Source: Christensenellaceae bacterium
GTDB lineage: Bacteria > Bacillota > Clostridia > Christensenellales > DTU072
Reading direction: 5' to 3'
DNA: 33,886 nucleotides
Assembly (NCBI GenBank): GCA_031259965.1
Contig: JAIRKT010000104.1
Location: forward strand, 1 to 33,886
Part shown: piece after piece, positions 17,552-28,190 of the stretch
Position numbering within the stretch: the stretch's first letter is position 1
Layout: each line of letters begins with the position of its first letter
Notes under the pieces: model-generated
The model's input: only the letters and a program-made list of their open reading frames with translations
Databases searched by the model: none
What the model was told of the DNA's origin: nothing
Translations under genes and position numbers: made by a program

Positions 17552-20239
17552 TTATCTACCGCAACAATTTTTATATTTTTTACCAGACCCACATGGGCAT
17601 GGTTCGTTTCTGCCAACTACCTTCTTGTTTTCAATTTTTTTAGGCTGCATATTCTGTGCATTTTGTTGCATTTGACGTTGTTTAATGGCATTAATTCGTT
17701 CAATTACCATTTCAATATCAATTTTCGCCAACATAATCACTGTTGAGGTTTGAATGCTATCTATCATTTTTTCAAACATATCTGACCCTTCGCGCCTGTA
17801 TTCCATTATGGGATCATGTTGTGCATAACCTCTCAGTCCTATGCCCTTTCTCAAAGCATCCATGTCAGCTATATGATTCATCCAATGTCTATCAACTTGA
17901 TCTAGGAGAACAGTTCGTTCTGTCGCATAAAAATCAATACCACTTTCTTTTGCTTTTGCTACCTTGCTTTCATATTGTTCTTTTGCTTTATCGCATATAG
18001 AGTCAATTAATAAACCATAATTTAAATGCGCACACATTTCACGCGTGACAATGTTTGTACCCTTGTTTAGGATTTTTAATTCTAACGTGGAATTGAAATT
18101 GTCATAATCTATAGTTGTTTCGTCGCCTGAGGAAAAGTTTACAAAGGAATTAGATATTTCTTCAATGACAGGTTCCATATATTTTAAAATTTGGTCATGA
18201 ACATCTTTGCCATCTAAAACTTCATTGCGCTGTGAATAAATAAGTTGACGTTGTTTGTTCATAACATCATCGTAATTCAAAACATATTTGCGTCGTTCAT
18301 AATTGTTTTCTTCACAGCGTTTTTGCGCAGATTCAATACCACGCGTTACAAGCGGCATTTGGATCAGCATATCATCTTGTCCTGTATGGAGAGAGGCGAG
18401 AGCTAAGCGCATTCTATCACCACCAAACAATCTCAGCAAATCATCTTCGAATGATAAATAAAATGAAGAACTACCAGGATCGCCTTGTCTGCCACTACGA
18501 CCACGCAATTGGTTATCTATGCGTCTTGACTCATGACGCTCTGTGCCTATCACTCTAAGCCCACCTAGCTCGCAAACAAGGGCTTTTTGGGCATCAGTAT
18601 CTTTTTTAAATGTAGCAAGCAATTCGTTATAATGATTTCTAGCTGCAATTTGTGTTTCATCCGTCAAATGGTTTTTTGCAGAAGCAATTTCGATAATTGT
18701 ATCCTCATATTCCTCTTGAACCATTCTTTTCTTTACTAAAAATTCAGGATTTCCACCTAGTAAAATGTCTGTTCCTCTGCCGGCCATGTTAGTAGCAATT
18801 GTAACTGCGTTTTTGCAACCAGCTTGAGCGATGATAGCAGCTTCTTCCTTATGCCTTTTTGCGTTTAAAACACTATGTGTGATCCCTTCGTTGTGAAGAA
18901 GATCACTTAATAATTCACTTGTCTCGACATTCGTTGTGCCTACTAATACGGGTTGTCCTTTTGAATGACAAGTTTTAATATCTTCAATAATGTTTTTAAA
19001 TTTTATTTCTTTCGTAAGATAAATTTTGTCTAATTCATCAACGCGGACACATGGTAGGTTTGTAGGAACAGGTACCACATCGAGTTTGTAAATTCCATTG
19101 AACTCTGCTTCTTCGGTTATAGCAGTTCCAGTCATTCCAGAAAGCTTTGAATAAAGCCTAAAGTAATTTTGGAATGTAATAGTTGCAATTGTCTTGTTTT
19201 CTTTGTTAACCCTTACATTTTCTTTAGCCTCAATGGCTTGATGCAATCCATCGCTATAGCGTCTTCCTGCCATTTTACGGCCTGTAAATTCATCAACTAT
19301 TATAATTTGGCCATCTTCTACTATATAATCGACGTCAATGTGCATTAGAAAATTAGCACGCAAAGCGGAATTAATTTTAACACTTAAATCAGCGTTTTCA
19401 CTATCTCCTAGGTTTTCGATTTTAAAATAATTTTCCGCCTTTTCAACACCAACTTCGGATAAATAAATATGACGTTCTTTTTCATCTTTTATATAATCTT
19501 CTTCATGCAGAATTCTAACAAATTTATTTGCTTTAATGTAAGATTCATCACTTTCTCCAGCTTGTGCGGAGATTATAAGAGGTGTGCGTGCTTCGTCTAT
19601 TAATATACTATCTACCTCATCAACTATTGCAAAATTATGTCCACGTTGCATGAGTCGATCCTTTGAAACGGCCATATTATCTCTTAAATAATCAAATCCA
19701 ATTTCGTTATTAGTAGCATATGTTATATCAGCATCATAAGCAGCCTTTTTTTCTTCGGGTCGCATGTCATTAAGAACAACACCAACAGTTAGCCCCAAAA
19801 ACTTAAATATTTTGCCCATCCAGTCAGAGTCACGTTTTGCTAGATAGTCGTTAACAGTTACTATGTGTACGCCTTTGCCAGATAAAGAATTTAAATAGGC
19901 TGGGAGTGTAGCAACTAAAGTTTTTCCTTCACCTGTCTGCATTTCAGCAATGCGACCTTGATGTAGTACGACACCACCGATTAGTTGGACATAAAAGTGA
20001 CGCATGTTGAGAACACGTTTTGACGCTTCTCGAACAGTAGCAAATGCTTCAGGCAATAATCCGTCTAGGGACTCCCCTTCTTCATATCGTTTTTTAAATT
20101 CCGAGGTTTTAGCAACTAGTGCCTCATCAGATAAAGAAGAAAAACTAGGTTCAAGTGCTTCAATAGAATCTGCTATGACACTAAGTTTTTTGATTTGTTT
20201 ATTCTTCTCTCTTTTGAAAAGAAAGTCGAAAATTCCCAT
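17552..20239 (-). CDS. secA: Preprotein translocase subunit SecA
   Basis: MQTGEGKTLVATLPAYLNSLSGKGVHIVTVNDYLAKRD, DEVDSILIDEARTPLIIS, C-terminal zinc motif RNEPCPCGSGKKYKNCCGR; GGAGG upstream of ATG. Confidence 0.99.
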   Translation of the reverse strand: MGIFDFLFKREKNKQIKKLSVIADSIEALEPSFSSLSDEALVAKTSEFKKRYEEGESLDGLLPEAFATVREASKRVLNMRHFYVQLIGGVVLHQGRIAEMQTGEGKTLVATLPAYLNSLSGKGVHIVTVNDYLAKRDSDWMGKIFKFLGLTVGVVLNDMRPEEKKAAYDADITYATNNEIGFDYLRDNMAVSKDRLMQRGHNFAIVDEVDSILIDEARTPLIISAQAGESDESYIKANKFVRILHEEDYIKDEKERHIYLSEVGVEKAENYFKIENLGDSENADLSVKINSALRANFLMHIDVDYIVEDGQIIIVDEFTGRKMAGRRYSDGLHQAIEAKENVRVNKENKTIATITFQNYFRLYSKLSGMTGTAITEEAEFNGIYKLDVVPVPTNLPCVRVDELDKIYLTKEIKFKNIIEDIKTCHSKGQPVLVGTTNVETSELLSDLLHNEGITHSVLNAKRHKEEAAIIAQAGCKNAVTIATNMAGRGTDILLGGNPEFLVKKRMVQEEYEDTIIEIASAKNHLTDETQIAARNHYNELLATFKKDTDAQKALVCELGGLRVIGTERHESRRIDNQLRGRSGRQGDPGSSSFYLSFEDDLLRLFGGDRMRLALASLHTGQDDMLIQMPLVTRGIESAQKRCEENNYERRKYVLNYDDVMNKQRQLIYSQRNEVLDGKDVHDQILKYMEPVIEEISNSFVNFSSGDETTIDYDNFNSTLELKILNKGTNIVTREMCAHLNYGLLIDSICDKAKEQYESKVAKAKESGIDFYATERTVLLDQVDRHWMNHIADMDALRKGIGLRGYAQHDPIMEYRREGSDMFEKMIDSIQTSTVIMLAKIDIEMVIERINAIKQRQMQQNAQNMQPKKIENKKVVGRNEPCPCGSGKKYKNCCGR

Positions 20240-20374
20240 TATACATATCCTCCAAATAATGCACCATTTAAATAAAGGTTACATCTTGCTTTAACAATTA
20301 GCAAGCACATTATGCTAATATTGTTATTAAATATTTAGTTTAGATAGCACTTTAATGCGTGCCCTAGCTTTTTG

Positions 20375-21754
20375 TTAGAGTTTTATATCAAATGGCACAA
20401 TTGAAGAAAAACCAACGTTTAATTCATCATCTGTAGGCACGTGATCAGTCATTTCGCCAGAATTATGTTGTGCATATGCCATTAAATCAAAATAACCAGT
20501 ACCTGTTAATCCGAACAAAATAGTTTTCTTTTCACCAGTTTCTTTGCATTTTAAGGCCTCATCAATTGCAACCTTAATAGCATGCGTTGATTCTGGTGCT
20601 GGTAATATACCTTCGGATTTTATGAAAATTTTGGCGGCGTCAAAAACATCGTTTTGAATGCAAGCGCGAGCTTGAATAAACCCATCATCATAAAGTTTAG
20701 AAATAATAGGACTCATTCCATGATATCTAAGACCGCCAGCGTGGTTTGCGGATGGGATAAAGCCATTCCCTAAAGTATACATCTTGATTAAAGGTGTAGT
20801 TCTTGCTGTGTCACCAAAATCATAAACAAATTTACCTCTTGTTAATGAAGGGCATGATGCAGGTTCGACGGCAATAAATGTAATATTGTTTTTACCATTT
20901 AATCTGTCGCCCATGAATGGAGAAATGATACCACCTAGATTAGAACCACCGCCAGCGCAGCCAATTATTATATCTGGAGTGATACCATATTTATCCATAG
21001 CTATCTTGCATTCCAAACCGACTACAGATTGGTGAAGTATTACGTGATCTAAAACACTGCCCAACACATACCGACAATTTTCAGTTGTAAGCGCCTGTTC
21101 AAGTGCTTCACTTATAGCACATCCCAATGAACCCCCTGTTGTTGGATTTTCAGCTAATATTTTCTGACCAGCTTTGGTTTTCATTGAAGGCGATGGTATG
21201 ACGCTCGCTCCGTAAGTTTCCATTACGATTTTGCGATAAGGCTTTTGTTCACTTGAGATTTTTACCATGTAAATAGTCAAGTCAATACCATAGAAAGCGC
21301 ATGCCATAGATAGTGCGGTTCCCCACTGTCCAGCACCAGTTTCTGTAGTCAGAGAAGTTAAACCTTCTTGCTTTGCATAATATGCCTGAGCTGCTGCTGA
21401 ATTAAGTTTGTGAGATCCCGAAGTATTATTGCCTTCAAACTTGTAATAAATTTCTGCAGGAGTTCCAAGCACCTTTTCTAAGGAATAAGCACGTATAAGA
21501 GGAGAAGGCCTGAACATTTTATAAAAATCTAAAATGCCATCTGGTATTGGGATTTTTTGATCTGTCTGATTTAATTCCTGATCAACTAATTCCTTGCAAA
21601 AGACAGGATACAGATCACTAGCCACGCATGGTTTTAGCGTGCCTGGGTGAATAAAAGGCGCATGCTTTTCTTTCATGTCTGCTCTTACATTATACCAAAA
21701 CTTTGGCATCTCATCTTCGTTTAGATAAATCTTAACGGGTATATTTTTTGACAT
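20375..21754 (-). CDS. trpB: TrpB2-type tryptophan synthase beta-like protein
   Basis: PLP-fold TrpB2 features (RPSPLIRAYSLEKVLGTPAEIYYKFEGNNTSGSHKLNSAAAQAYYAKQEG, TETGAGQWGTALSMAC, IGCAGGGSNLGG); not adjacent to a trpA. Confidence 0.92.
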   Translation of the reverse strand: MSKNIPVKIYLNEDEMPKFWYNVRADMKEKHAPFIHPGTLKPCVASDLYPVFCKELVDQELNQTDQKIPIPDGILDFYKMFRPSPLIRAYSLEKVLGTPAEIYYKFEGNNTSGSHKLNSAAAQAYYAKQEGLTSLTTETGAGQWGTALSMACAFYGIDLTIYMVKISSEQKPYRKIVMETYGASVIPSPSMKTKAGQKILAENPTTGGSLGCAISEALEQALTTENCRYVLGSVLDHVILHQSVVGLECKIAMDKYGITPDIIIGCAGGGSNLGGIISPFMGDRLNGKNNITFIAVEPASCPSLTRGKFVYDFGDTARTTPLIKMYTLGNGFIPSANHAGGLRYHGMSPIISKLYDDGFIQARACIQNDVFDAAKIFIKSEGILPAPESTHAIKVAIDEALKCKETGEKKTILFGLTGTGYFDLMAYAQHNSGEMTDHVPTDDELNVGFSSIVPFDIKL

Positions 21755-21793
21755 AAACCTTAAAACTCCTATGCCTAAAAGAAGTAGTACCTA

Positions 21794-21818
21794 TATAATC
21801 ACATTTGTGATGATTATA
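21794..21818. promoter_or_regulatory. Inverted repeat TATAATCA-catttgtga-TGATTATA upstream of trpB2
   Basis: 8-bp perfect arms about 40 nt upstream of the trpB2 ATG; a nested ATCACA-tt-TGTGAT dyad is also present. Confidence 0.4.
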
Positions 21819-22347
21819 GAAAGATGTCAGAACTAACTTTAAGCAAAATTAAAATACATTTTAACACGAAACAGAATAAAATGCAAGAAAATCTATTTAA
21901 AACCTTTTACATTTATAACGAATGAGTTAATTATCAGAGTAAGTGCGTTCTGTAGAAAATCCTGCATTTAACCTAAGAAGCAAAAAAGCTACATTTGGCC
22001 TGAAAACTAATTTTTTTAGTTTGCAAATGAATATGATTAATAATATAAAATAGATAATAATACTTGATTTACAAAAAATATACACGCAGAAAAATTATTT
22101 TAGATATGCTTGACAATACATCCAAACAAAAATGGCAACCAAGGGTTATATACAATAGATTCAACTATTTTTAATTTATGACAAGTCAGAACATCATTTT
22201 GCTATTTTACAAATTCTTCTTTTGTAATTTTGAAATTAAAGAAAATTCATATCCTCTAACATGAGATTTTCAAAAGATCATAGAAATGCAATGTATAATA
22301 TAAAATTTTTAGTCTATACTTTTAGAAAACATTTCAAGGAGAAACAT

Positions 22348-22944
22348 ATGCTTCTAAAAGATAGTAAAACATTTTTGCACTTAGCAGAATCATTTGCAGG
22401 CGAATGCATGTCGAGAACACGCTATGAGTTTATTGAATATGGCGCACGACAGTCGGGTGACATCGCTCTTGCAGACATAATTGCAAAAATTGCTTTTAAT
22501 GAGTTTAATCATGCGCGCATGTTCTATACATTTATGCAAAAAGGTCACAAACCAACCATTTCAAATGTCCAGATATCCTCTGGTTATCCTTTTAAAGAAA
22601 AATGGGACGTTTTAGAAAATCTCAAATTCGCTAGTGAAAATGAATTAGAAGAGGGCGAACAGATTTATCCAAAATTCGCTGCAATTGCTAAAACAGAGGG
22701 GTTTGCAGATATAGAAAAACTTTTTTTAAATGTAGCTAGTGTCGAAATTTCACATGCAAAGCTCTTAACAGAATTGCATAAACAAATGAAAACGAATTGT
22801 ATGTACAAAAAAGAGAATGTTGTCGAATGGCGATGCGCAGATTGCGGACATATATTTAAAGCATCTGAGGTAATGTCAGAATGCCCATTGTGTGAAGCAA
22901 AACGCGGGCACATTTGCATAAAACTAGTAAGTTGTGCTATTTAA
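22348..22944 (+). CDS. Rubrerythrin family protein
   Basis: Start set to ATG 22348 (AAGGAG upstream). Ferritin-like helices with ExxH motifs (FNEFNHARMF, VEISHAKLL) and C-terminal rubredoxin-like CADCGHIF...CPLC. Confidence 0.93.
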   Translation: MLLKDSKTFLHLAESFAGECMSRTRYEFIEYGARQSGDIALADIIAKIAFNEFNHARMFYTFMQKGHKPTISNVQISSGYPFKEKWDVLENLKFASENELEEGEQIYPKFAAIAKTEGFADIEKLFLNVASVEISHAKLLTELHKQMKTNCMYKKENVVEWRCADCGHIFKASEVMSECPLCEAKRGHICIKLVSCAI

Positions 22945-23228
22945 AACTCTGTCCGCTTTTATGTGTGGTTATATAACTTTTATCTAATCAACAACGCGTT
23001 TGAATAAGGCTCTCAGACAGCTTGAAACATTTAATTTGTATTTCTATGTTATGACTAGATCTGAAAAATTTGTCCTAAATAGTATTCAAACTTCAAAAGT
23101 AAGACTCTGATTTTTTAATGACAAATTCCGAGTTTCTCGCGGATCCCTGTGGCCTAAAATGGACATTAGTATTAGAACTAACTAATTTTTTTTGAAATTA
23201 AATGTAATTTTTTGAGTTTCTCAGTTTT

Positions 23229-23255
23229 AGTGCAGTATTTTAACAAAACTGCACT
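23229..23255. repeat. Stem-loop AGTGCAGT-attttaacaaa-ACTGCACT
   Basis: 8-bp perfect stem upstream of the trp promoter, no U tract on either strand. Confidence 0.5.
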
Positions 23256-23325
23256 TACTCTATAATTAACTACAAATTAAAAATCCTTTATTTTCGTCTT
23301 AATTTGCAATATTCATTTTGCATAC

Positions 23326-23354
23326 TTGACAATAAACAAAATTTAGAATATAAT
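23326..23354 (+). promoter_or_regulatory. Sigma-A type promoter of the trp operon
   Basis: TTGACA (23326-23331), 17-nt spacer, TATAAT (23349-23354): exact consensus hexamers and optimal spacing. Confidence 0.88.
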
Positions 23355-23369
23355 TGTACTATTAAAATA

Positions 23370-23675
23370 ACCGTTGACGCGGGAGAAAAAGCAATTGTGC
23401 ATTGACAGAGAGTCGTGTTGATGAGAAACGATAAAACGCAGGTTGCGTATTAATATTTGCAGTATGCAGAGATTGATTTAAATGGGCCGCTGAGGGCATG
23501 TTGAAAGATAGTTGAAAAACTCTTGATTATGCATGACGTCTAAAGTATACGATAATACTTATGAGAGCATCTCTTAGAGAGTGGAAAATTTTAATTTAGA
23601 TTTTCCAAATCAAGGTGGCACCGCGGATTTTGATTCGTCCTTGACAATAACTATTGTTGAGGATTTTTTTTATTC
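23370..23675 (+). ncRNA. T-box leader, predicted tRNA-Trp specific
   Basis: AG-box-like AGAGAG (23407-23412), candidate specifier TGG (23483-23485) in AAATGGGCCGCTGAGGGC, T-box AAGGTGGCACCGCGG (23612-23626), followed by a terminator. Confidence 0.93.
23638..23671 (+). terminator. T-box regulated terminator
   Basis: TCCTTGACAA-taacta-TTGTTGAGGA followed by eight Ts; stem includes two G-U pairs. Confidence 0.85.
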
Positions 23676-23701
23676 TCAGCTGAATTTAATTGAGGTTTTG
23701 A

Positions 23702-25204
23702 ATGAAAAAAGAAAAATACTTAATAAATCCCAATTTGGAAGAGGCCCGGCATTTATCTGAAGGTTATGGGAGAATTCCAGTCAGCCTTGTTTTAAAAAAC
23801 ATAAAAAAAGAGCCATCCGAAGTTTTCCTTATATTAAAAGCCCAAAGCAAGCGTTGTTATATTCTAGAGAGTTTAGAAGATAAAGGTGCAAGAGGGCGCT
23901 ACACAATTTTAGGTTATGATCCAACTCTAGGAATTGATTGTTTAAATGGACATTTAGTCATACGAGGCGATACTGACATTCAGATAGATACTATAAACCC
24001 AGAAGTCTATATAAAAAAAATAATGTCAGAAAACAAATCTCCAAAAATCGAAGGATGCCCACCATTTGTAGGTGGCCTGGTTGGATATTTTTCTTATGAT
24101 TACATTAAATATGCAGAACCAACATTAGCACTTGACGCATTAGACGAGGAAAATTTTAAGGATTTTGATTTAATGTTGTTTGACAAGGTGATTACATTTG
24201 ATCATAAAACTAATGAAATTACGTTGACTATTAGCATTAAAGCAAAAGATCTGAGTGAAAATTACTATAAAGCAGTTAGTGAATTAGCTAATATGCATAG
24301 ATTGATAGATAATGGGATTCAGGCCAAAGTAAAGCCTCTTAAGCTTAAATCTCAATTCGAAAGACTATTTAACAAGCAAGAATATTGTCAAATGGTAATA
24401 AAAGCAAAAGAGCATATATTTGAAGGTGATATTTTTCAGATTGTACTATCTAACAGAATAAGTGCGGAAGCAGAAGGAAGTTTATTTGATACATATTTAG
24501 AATTAAGAAAAAGCAATCCATCACCATACATGTTTTATTTTTCGAGTGATGATATTGAAATAGCAGGGGCTTCACCAGAAACTTTAGTTAAAGTCACGCA
24601 CAAGAAAGCTTTCACATATCCGTTAGCTGGCACAAGACCGAGAGGCAGAACTGATGAAGAGGATTTAAAACTAGAAGTTGAACTTTTAAATGACCAGAAA
24701 GAACTAGCAGAGCACAATATGCTAGTTGATTTGGGAAGAAATGATATTGGAAAAATTTGTGAATTTGGAACGATTAAAGTTGATAAGCATTTAGCAATTG
24801 AGCGTTTCTCACACGTTATGCATATAGGATCTGTCGTCTCTGGCACAATAAAAGACAATTTAGAGGGGATAGATGCCATAGAAGCAGTACTGCCAGCTGG
24901 GACCTTGTCTGGCGCGCCAAAAATACGCGCCTGTGAGATTATTAATAAATTAGAAAACAATAAAAGGGGAATATATGGCGGTGCTATAGGGTACTTGTCA
25001 TTTTCAGGAGACACAGACACCTGTATAGCAATACGAATTGCATTCAAAAAAAATAACAAGGTTTTTGTAAGAAGTGGAGCTGGCATAGTAGCAGATAGTA
25101 TCCCAGAAAAAGAATATGAGGAATGCGAAAATAAAGCAAAGGCTGTATTAAACGCGCTTAGACAGAGTCAAACATCGAGAGGCCAGAATGATTTTATTAA
25201 TTGA
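23702..25204 (+). CDS. trpE: Anthranilate synthase component I
   Basis: FEGDIFQIVLSNR, SPSPYMFYFSS-type motif, TYPLAGTRPRGR, AGAGIVADS-type C-terminus; downstream of the T-box. Confidence 0.97.
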   Translation: MKKEKYLINPNLEEARHLSEGYGRIPVSLVLKNIKKEPSEVFLILKAQSKRCYILESLEDKGARGRYTILGYDPTLGIDCLNGHLVIRGDTDIQIDTINPEVYIKKIMSENKSPKIEGCPPFVGGLVGYFSYDYIKYAEPTLALDALDEENFKDFDLMLFDKVITFDHKTNEITLTISIKAKDLSENYYKAVSELANMHRLIDNGIQAKVKPLKLKSQFERLFNKQEYCQMVIKAKEHIFEGDIFQIVLSNRISAEAEGSLFDTYLELRKSNPSPYMFYFSSDDIEIAGASPETLVKVTHKKAFTYPLAGTRPRGRTDEEDLKLEVELLNDQKELAEHNMLVDLGRNDIGKICEFGTIKVDKHLAIERFSHVMHIGSVVSGTIKDNLEGIDAIEAVLPAGTLSGAPKIRACEIINKLENNKRGIYGGAIGYLSFSGDTDTCIAIRIAFKKNNKVFVRSGAGIVADSIPEKEYEECENKAKAVLNALRQSQTSRGQNDFIN

Positions 25205-25772
25205 TAACTATGATAGTTTTTCGTATAACCTATACCAGCTAGTGGGTGAAATATCAAATGATATAATAAAAATAGTACGAAATAATAAAATAACCTGTGA
25301 TGAAATTAGTGAGTTTTCTCCTTCACATATTATAATATCACCAGGGCCGGGACGTCCAGCAGATGCTGGTGTTTGTGAGATGGTAATAAGTGAATTTTCA
25401 GGCCTTATACCAATTTTGGGTGTATGTTTGGGACATCAGGCAATATGTGAGGTGTTTGGTGCGAAAATTGGTTATGCAAACCAAATTATGCATGGAAAAA
25501 CCAGTGATATAAAAATTGATAATTTAGACTACCTATTTAAAGAATTACCTAAACAAATTGTTGTAGGCAGGTATCATTCATTGGTTGCTATTCCTCATAC
25601 CATGCCCAGTTCATTGAAGGTTATCGCAAAAACGATAAGTGATGAAATAATGGCGGTAAAACACATAGATCATCCTAAAACATATGGTCTTCAATTTCAT
25701 CCAGAATCAATATTAACGCCATATGGGAAAAAGATACTTACAAATTTTTTAGAATTACAAAAAGAGGTTTAA
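25188..25772 (+). CDS. trpG: Anthranilate synthase component II (glutamine amidotransferase)
   Basis: MILLIDNYDSFSYNL, GVCLGHQAI catalytic Cys motif, LQFHPES; overlaps trpE by 17 nt. Confidence 0.97.
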   Translation: MILLIDNYDSFSYNLYQLVGEISNDIIKIVRNNKITCDEISEFSPSHIIISPGPGRPADAGVCEMVISEFSGLIPILGVCLGHQAICEVFGAKIGYANQIMHGKTSDIKIDNLDYLFKELPKQIVVGRYHSLVAIPHTMPSSLKVIAKTISDEIMAVKHIDHPKTYGLQFHPESILTPYGKKILTNFLELQKEV

Positions 25773-25775
25773 ACA

Positions 25776-26792
25776 ATGATTAAAGAAGCTATTAAAGAAG
25801 CAGTAAATTATAGAAATTTAAGTTATGAAATGGCGGAAGGTGTGATGTGCGAAATTATGAGGGGTGAAGCAAGCGATATCCAGATGGCGGCATATTTAAC
25901 AGCGATGTCAATCAAATCCGAATCAATTGAGGAAATTACAGCTTCGGCTGCAGGAATGCGTAAATTTTGCATAAGACCTTTAAACGATGCAGATGCACTA
26001 GAGATCGTAGGGACGGGAGGTGATCATTCAAACTCCTTCAATATATCAACTACATCAGCCTTTGTTGTCGCGGCTGCTGGGATCCCTGTCGCAAAACATG
26101 GCAATAGGGCTGCATCTAGCTTATGTGGTGCTGCGGATGTACTAGAGGCATTGGGCGCGAAAATTGATGTTACCCCAGAAAAAAGCATAAGGATGTTGAA
26201 CAATATAGGATTTTGTTTTTTCTTTGCACAAAACTATCATATATCAATGAAATATGTAGCGCCGATACGAAAAGAGTTAGGAATTAGAACTATATTTAAT
26301 ATATTGGGACCACTTGTAAATCCAGCAGGCGCAAAAATGCAATTACTAGGGGTGCATAGCTCGAATCTAGTTTTTCCAATGGCTCAAGTGTTGTCAAATC
26401 TTGGCGTTAAAACTGGGCTAGTAGTGCACGGGAGGGATGGACTTGACGAAATAACAATAGGGGATGAGACCGATGTTTGTGAAATTAGAGATGGAAAATT
26501 TTCCGAATATACAATAAATCCTACCAAACTTGGTTTTAAAAAACACCCAAAAGAGGCATTGGTTGGAGGCAATCCTGAAAGAAATGCTAGCATACTAAAA
26601 GCCGTCTTGTCAGGCGAGCCTGGAGCTAGGAGGGATGCGGTTTTGTTAAATTCGGCTGCTGCTTTATATATAGCAAGACAAAACACTACACTTGAAGAAA
26701 ACATAGAACTTGCTAAAAAAATCATTGATGAAGGAGATGCACTTGACCTAATGAAACGATATGTGGCTAGCTCTAAAAACGAAGATGAATGA
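25776..26792 (+). CDS. trpD: Anthranilate phosphoribosyltransferase
   Basis: VGTGGDHSNSFNISTTSAFV, KHGNRAASSLCGAADVLEALG, NILGPLVNPA. Confidence 0.97.
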   Translation: MIKEAIKEAVNYRNLSYEMAEGVMCEIMRGEASDIQMAAYLTAMSIKSESIEEITASAAGMRKFCIRPLNDADALEIVGTGGDHSNSFNISTTSAFVVAAAGIPVAKHGNRAASSLCGAADVLEALGAKIDVTPEKSIRMLNNIGFCFFFAQNYHISMKYVAPIRKELGIRTIFNILGPLVNPAGAKMQLLGVHSSNLVFPMAQVLSNLGVKTGLVVHGRDGLDEITIGDETDVCEIRDGKFSEYTINPTKLGFKKHPKEALVGGNPERNASILKAVLSGEPGARRDAVLLNSAAALYIARQNTTLEENIELAKKIIDEGDALDLMKRYVASSKNEDE

Positions 26793-26799
26793 GGCATGT

Positions 26800-27585
26800 A
26801 TGATATTAAATAAGATAGTAGAAAATAAGAAAAAAAAACTGATTGAAATTAAGAAAAATAAGGATTTTTCTAGGGTTAAATCCGATGGAATTGCTTTAGC
26901 TGAATTTGATAGGTTTAAATTTAACTCCACAATAAAAAGGATTAATAACATATCGTTTATTTGTGAAATAAAGAAGGCATCGCCATCAAAAGGAATAATA
27001 AGTGAAAATTTCGATCACAGATCATTAATAGTCGAATATGAAGAGGCCTCTGCAGACGCTTTATCAATTTTGACAGAAACAGATTTTTTTATGGGATCTG
27101 ACAATTACTTAATAGATGCAAAGAAAATTACAAATATACCACTCCTGCGCAAAGATTTTATAATCGACGAATATCAAATATATGAAAGCAAGACGATAGG
27201 AGCGGATGCAATTTTGTTGATTGTTTCTTTGCTAGAAAGAGTACAACTCAGTGACTATTTAAAAATCGCGGATGAACTAGGTTTGTCTGTTTTAGTTGAA
27301 ACAAGAAATAAAAAGGAGATTGATATAGCATTAGAAGCAGACGCCAAAATAATTGGTGTTAATAATAGAGACCTCATGGATTTTTCTGTAAACATATCAA
27401 ATGGATTGAAACTAAAAGAATTTGTACCGGATGATAAAATATTTGTAGCTGAGAGTGGATTTAGATCACGAGAGGATGTTATAATGTATGAAAAAGCAGG
27501 AGCAGATGCTATACTAATAGGCGAGCATCTTATGAAAAGTGACGATAAGTTTGAGTTTTTGTCTAGATTAAGAGGAGACAAATGA
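26800..27585 (+). CDS. trpC: Indole-3-glycerol phosphate synthase
   Basis: ICEIKKASPSKGII, LRKDFIIDEYQIYESKTIGADAILLI, GVNNRDL. Start set to MILNKIVENKKKK with GAGG upstream; track start 26761 overlaps trpD. Confidence 0.95.
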   Translation: MILNKIVENKKKKLIEIKKNKDFSRVKSDGIALAEFDRFKFNSTIKRINNISFICEIKKASPSKGIISENFDHRSLIVEYEEASADALSILTETDFFMGSDNYLIDAKKITNIPLLRKDFIIDEYQIYESKTIGADAILLIVSLLERVQLSDYLKIADELGLSVLVETRNKKEIDIALEADAKIIGVNNRDLMDFSVNISNGLKLKEFVPDDKIFVAESGFRSREDVIMYEKAGADAILIGEHLMKSDDKFEFLSRLRGDK

Positions 27586-28190
27586 GTGCGGACATAAAAA
27601 TTAAAATTTGTGGTATTACGCGAATTGAAGATATTGCTTGTTTGAACGAATCTAAACCTGATTATGTAGGATTTGTATTTGTAAAAAGGAGTAAAAGATA
27701 TTGTGAACCGACGAATGCAATTAATTTGAGAAAAAAATTATCAATGGAAATAACTACAGTAGGCGTTTTTGATAATGAACCTATCACTAACATAATTAAA
27801 TTTTTTAATGAAGGTATAATATCAATTGTTCAATTGCATGGCGGTGAAAATCTGGAATATATTAGAGAGCTAAGATCCAGAATGCCTGGTATAACAATAA
27901 TTAGGGCCATTGATGTGAGCTCTCATGCGAATAGTTATGATATGTATGATGCGGATTATTTGTTGTTAGATAATGGTAAAGGTGGAACTGGTATCACATT
28001 CGAGTGGACCAAAATCAAAAACATAAAGACACCATATTTTTTAGCAGGTGGAATAAATATAAGCAACTTAGAAGATGCTATCAAATATGGCCCATATGCT
28101 ATAGATGTTAGTAGTGGTGTTGAAACCGATGGTTATAAAGATCACAACAAAATCAAACGCATAATTTATGCGTTAAGGAATATGAAATGA
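27582..28190 (+). CDS. trpF: Phosphoribosylanthranilate isomerase
   Basis: [49 protein letters not shown]. Confidence 0.96.
   Translation: MSADIKIKICGITRIEDIACLNESKPDYVGFVFVKRSKRYCEPTNAINLRKKLSMEITTVGVFDNEPITNIIKFFNEGIISIVQLHGGENLEYIRELRSRMPGITIIRAIDVSSHANSYDMYDADYLLLDNGKGGTGITFEWTKIKNIKTPYFLAGGINISNLEDAIKYGPYAIDVSSGVETDGYKDHNKIKRIIYALRNMK

Noticed and set aside
24535-25086. 183 aa minus-strand ORF antisense to trpE
   Set aside because: Shadow ORF opposite a clearly assigned gene; no domain-like features, no SD.
26384-26797. 137 aa minus-strand ORF antisense to trpD
   Set aside because: Shadow of trpD; low-complexity Ser-rich sequence typical of antisense frames.
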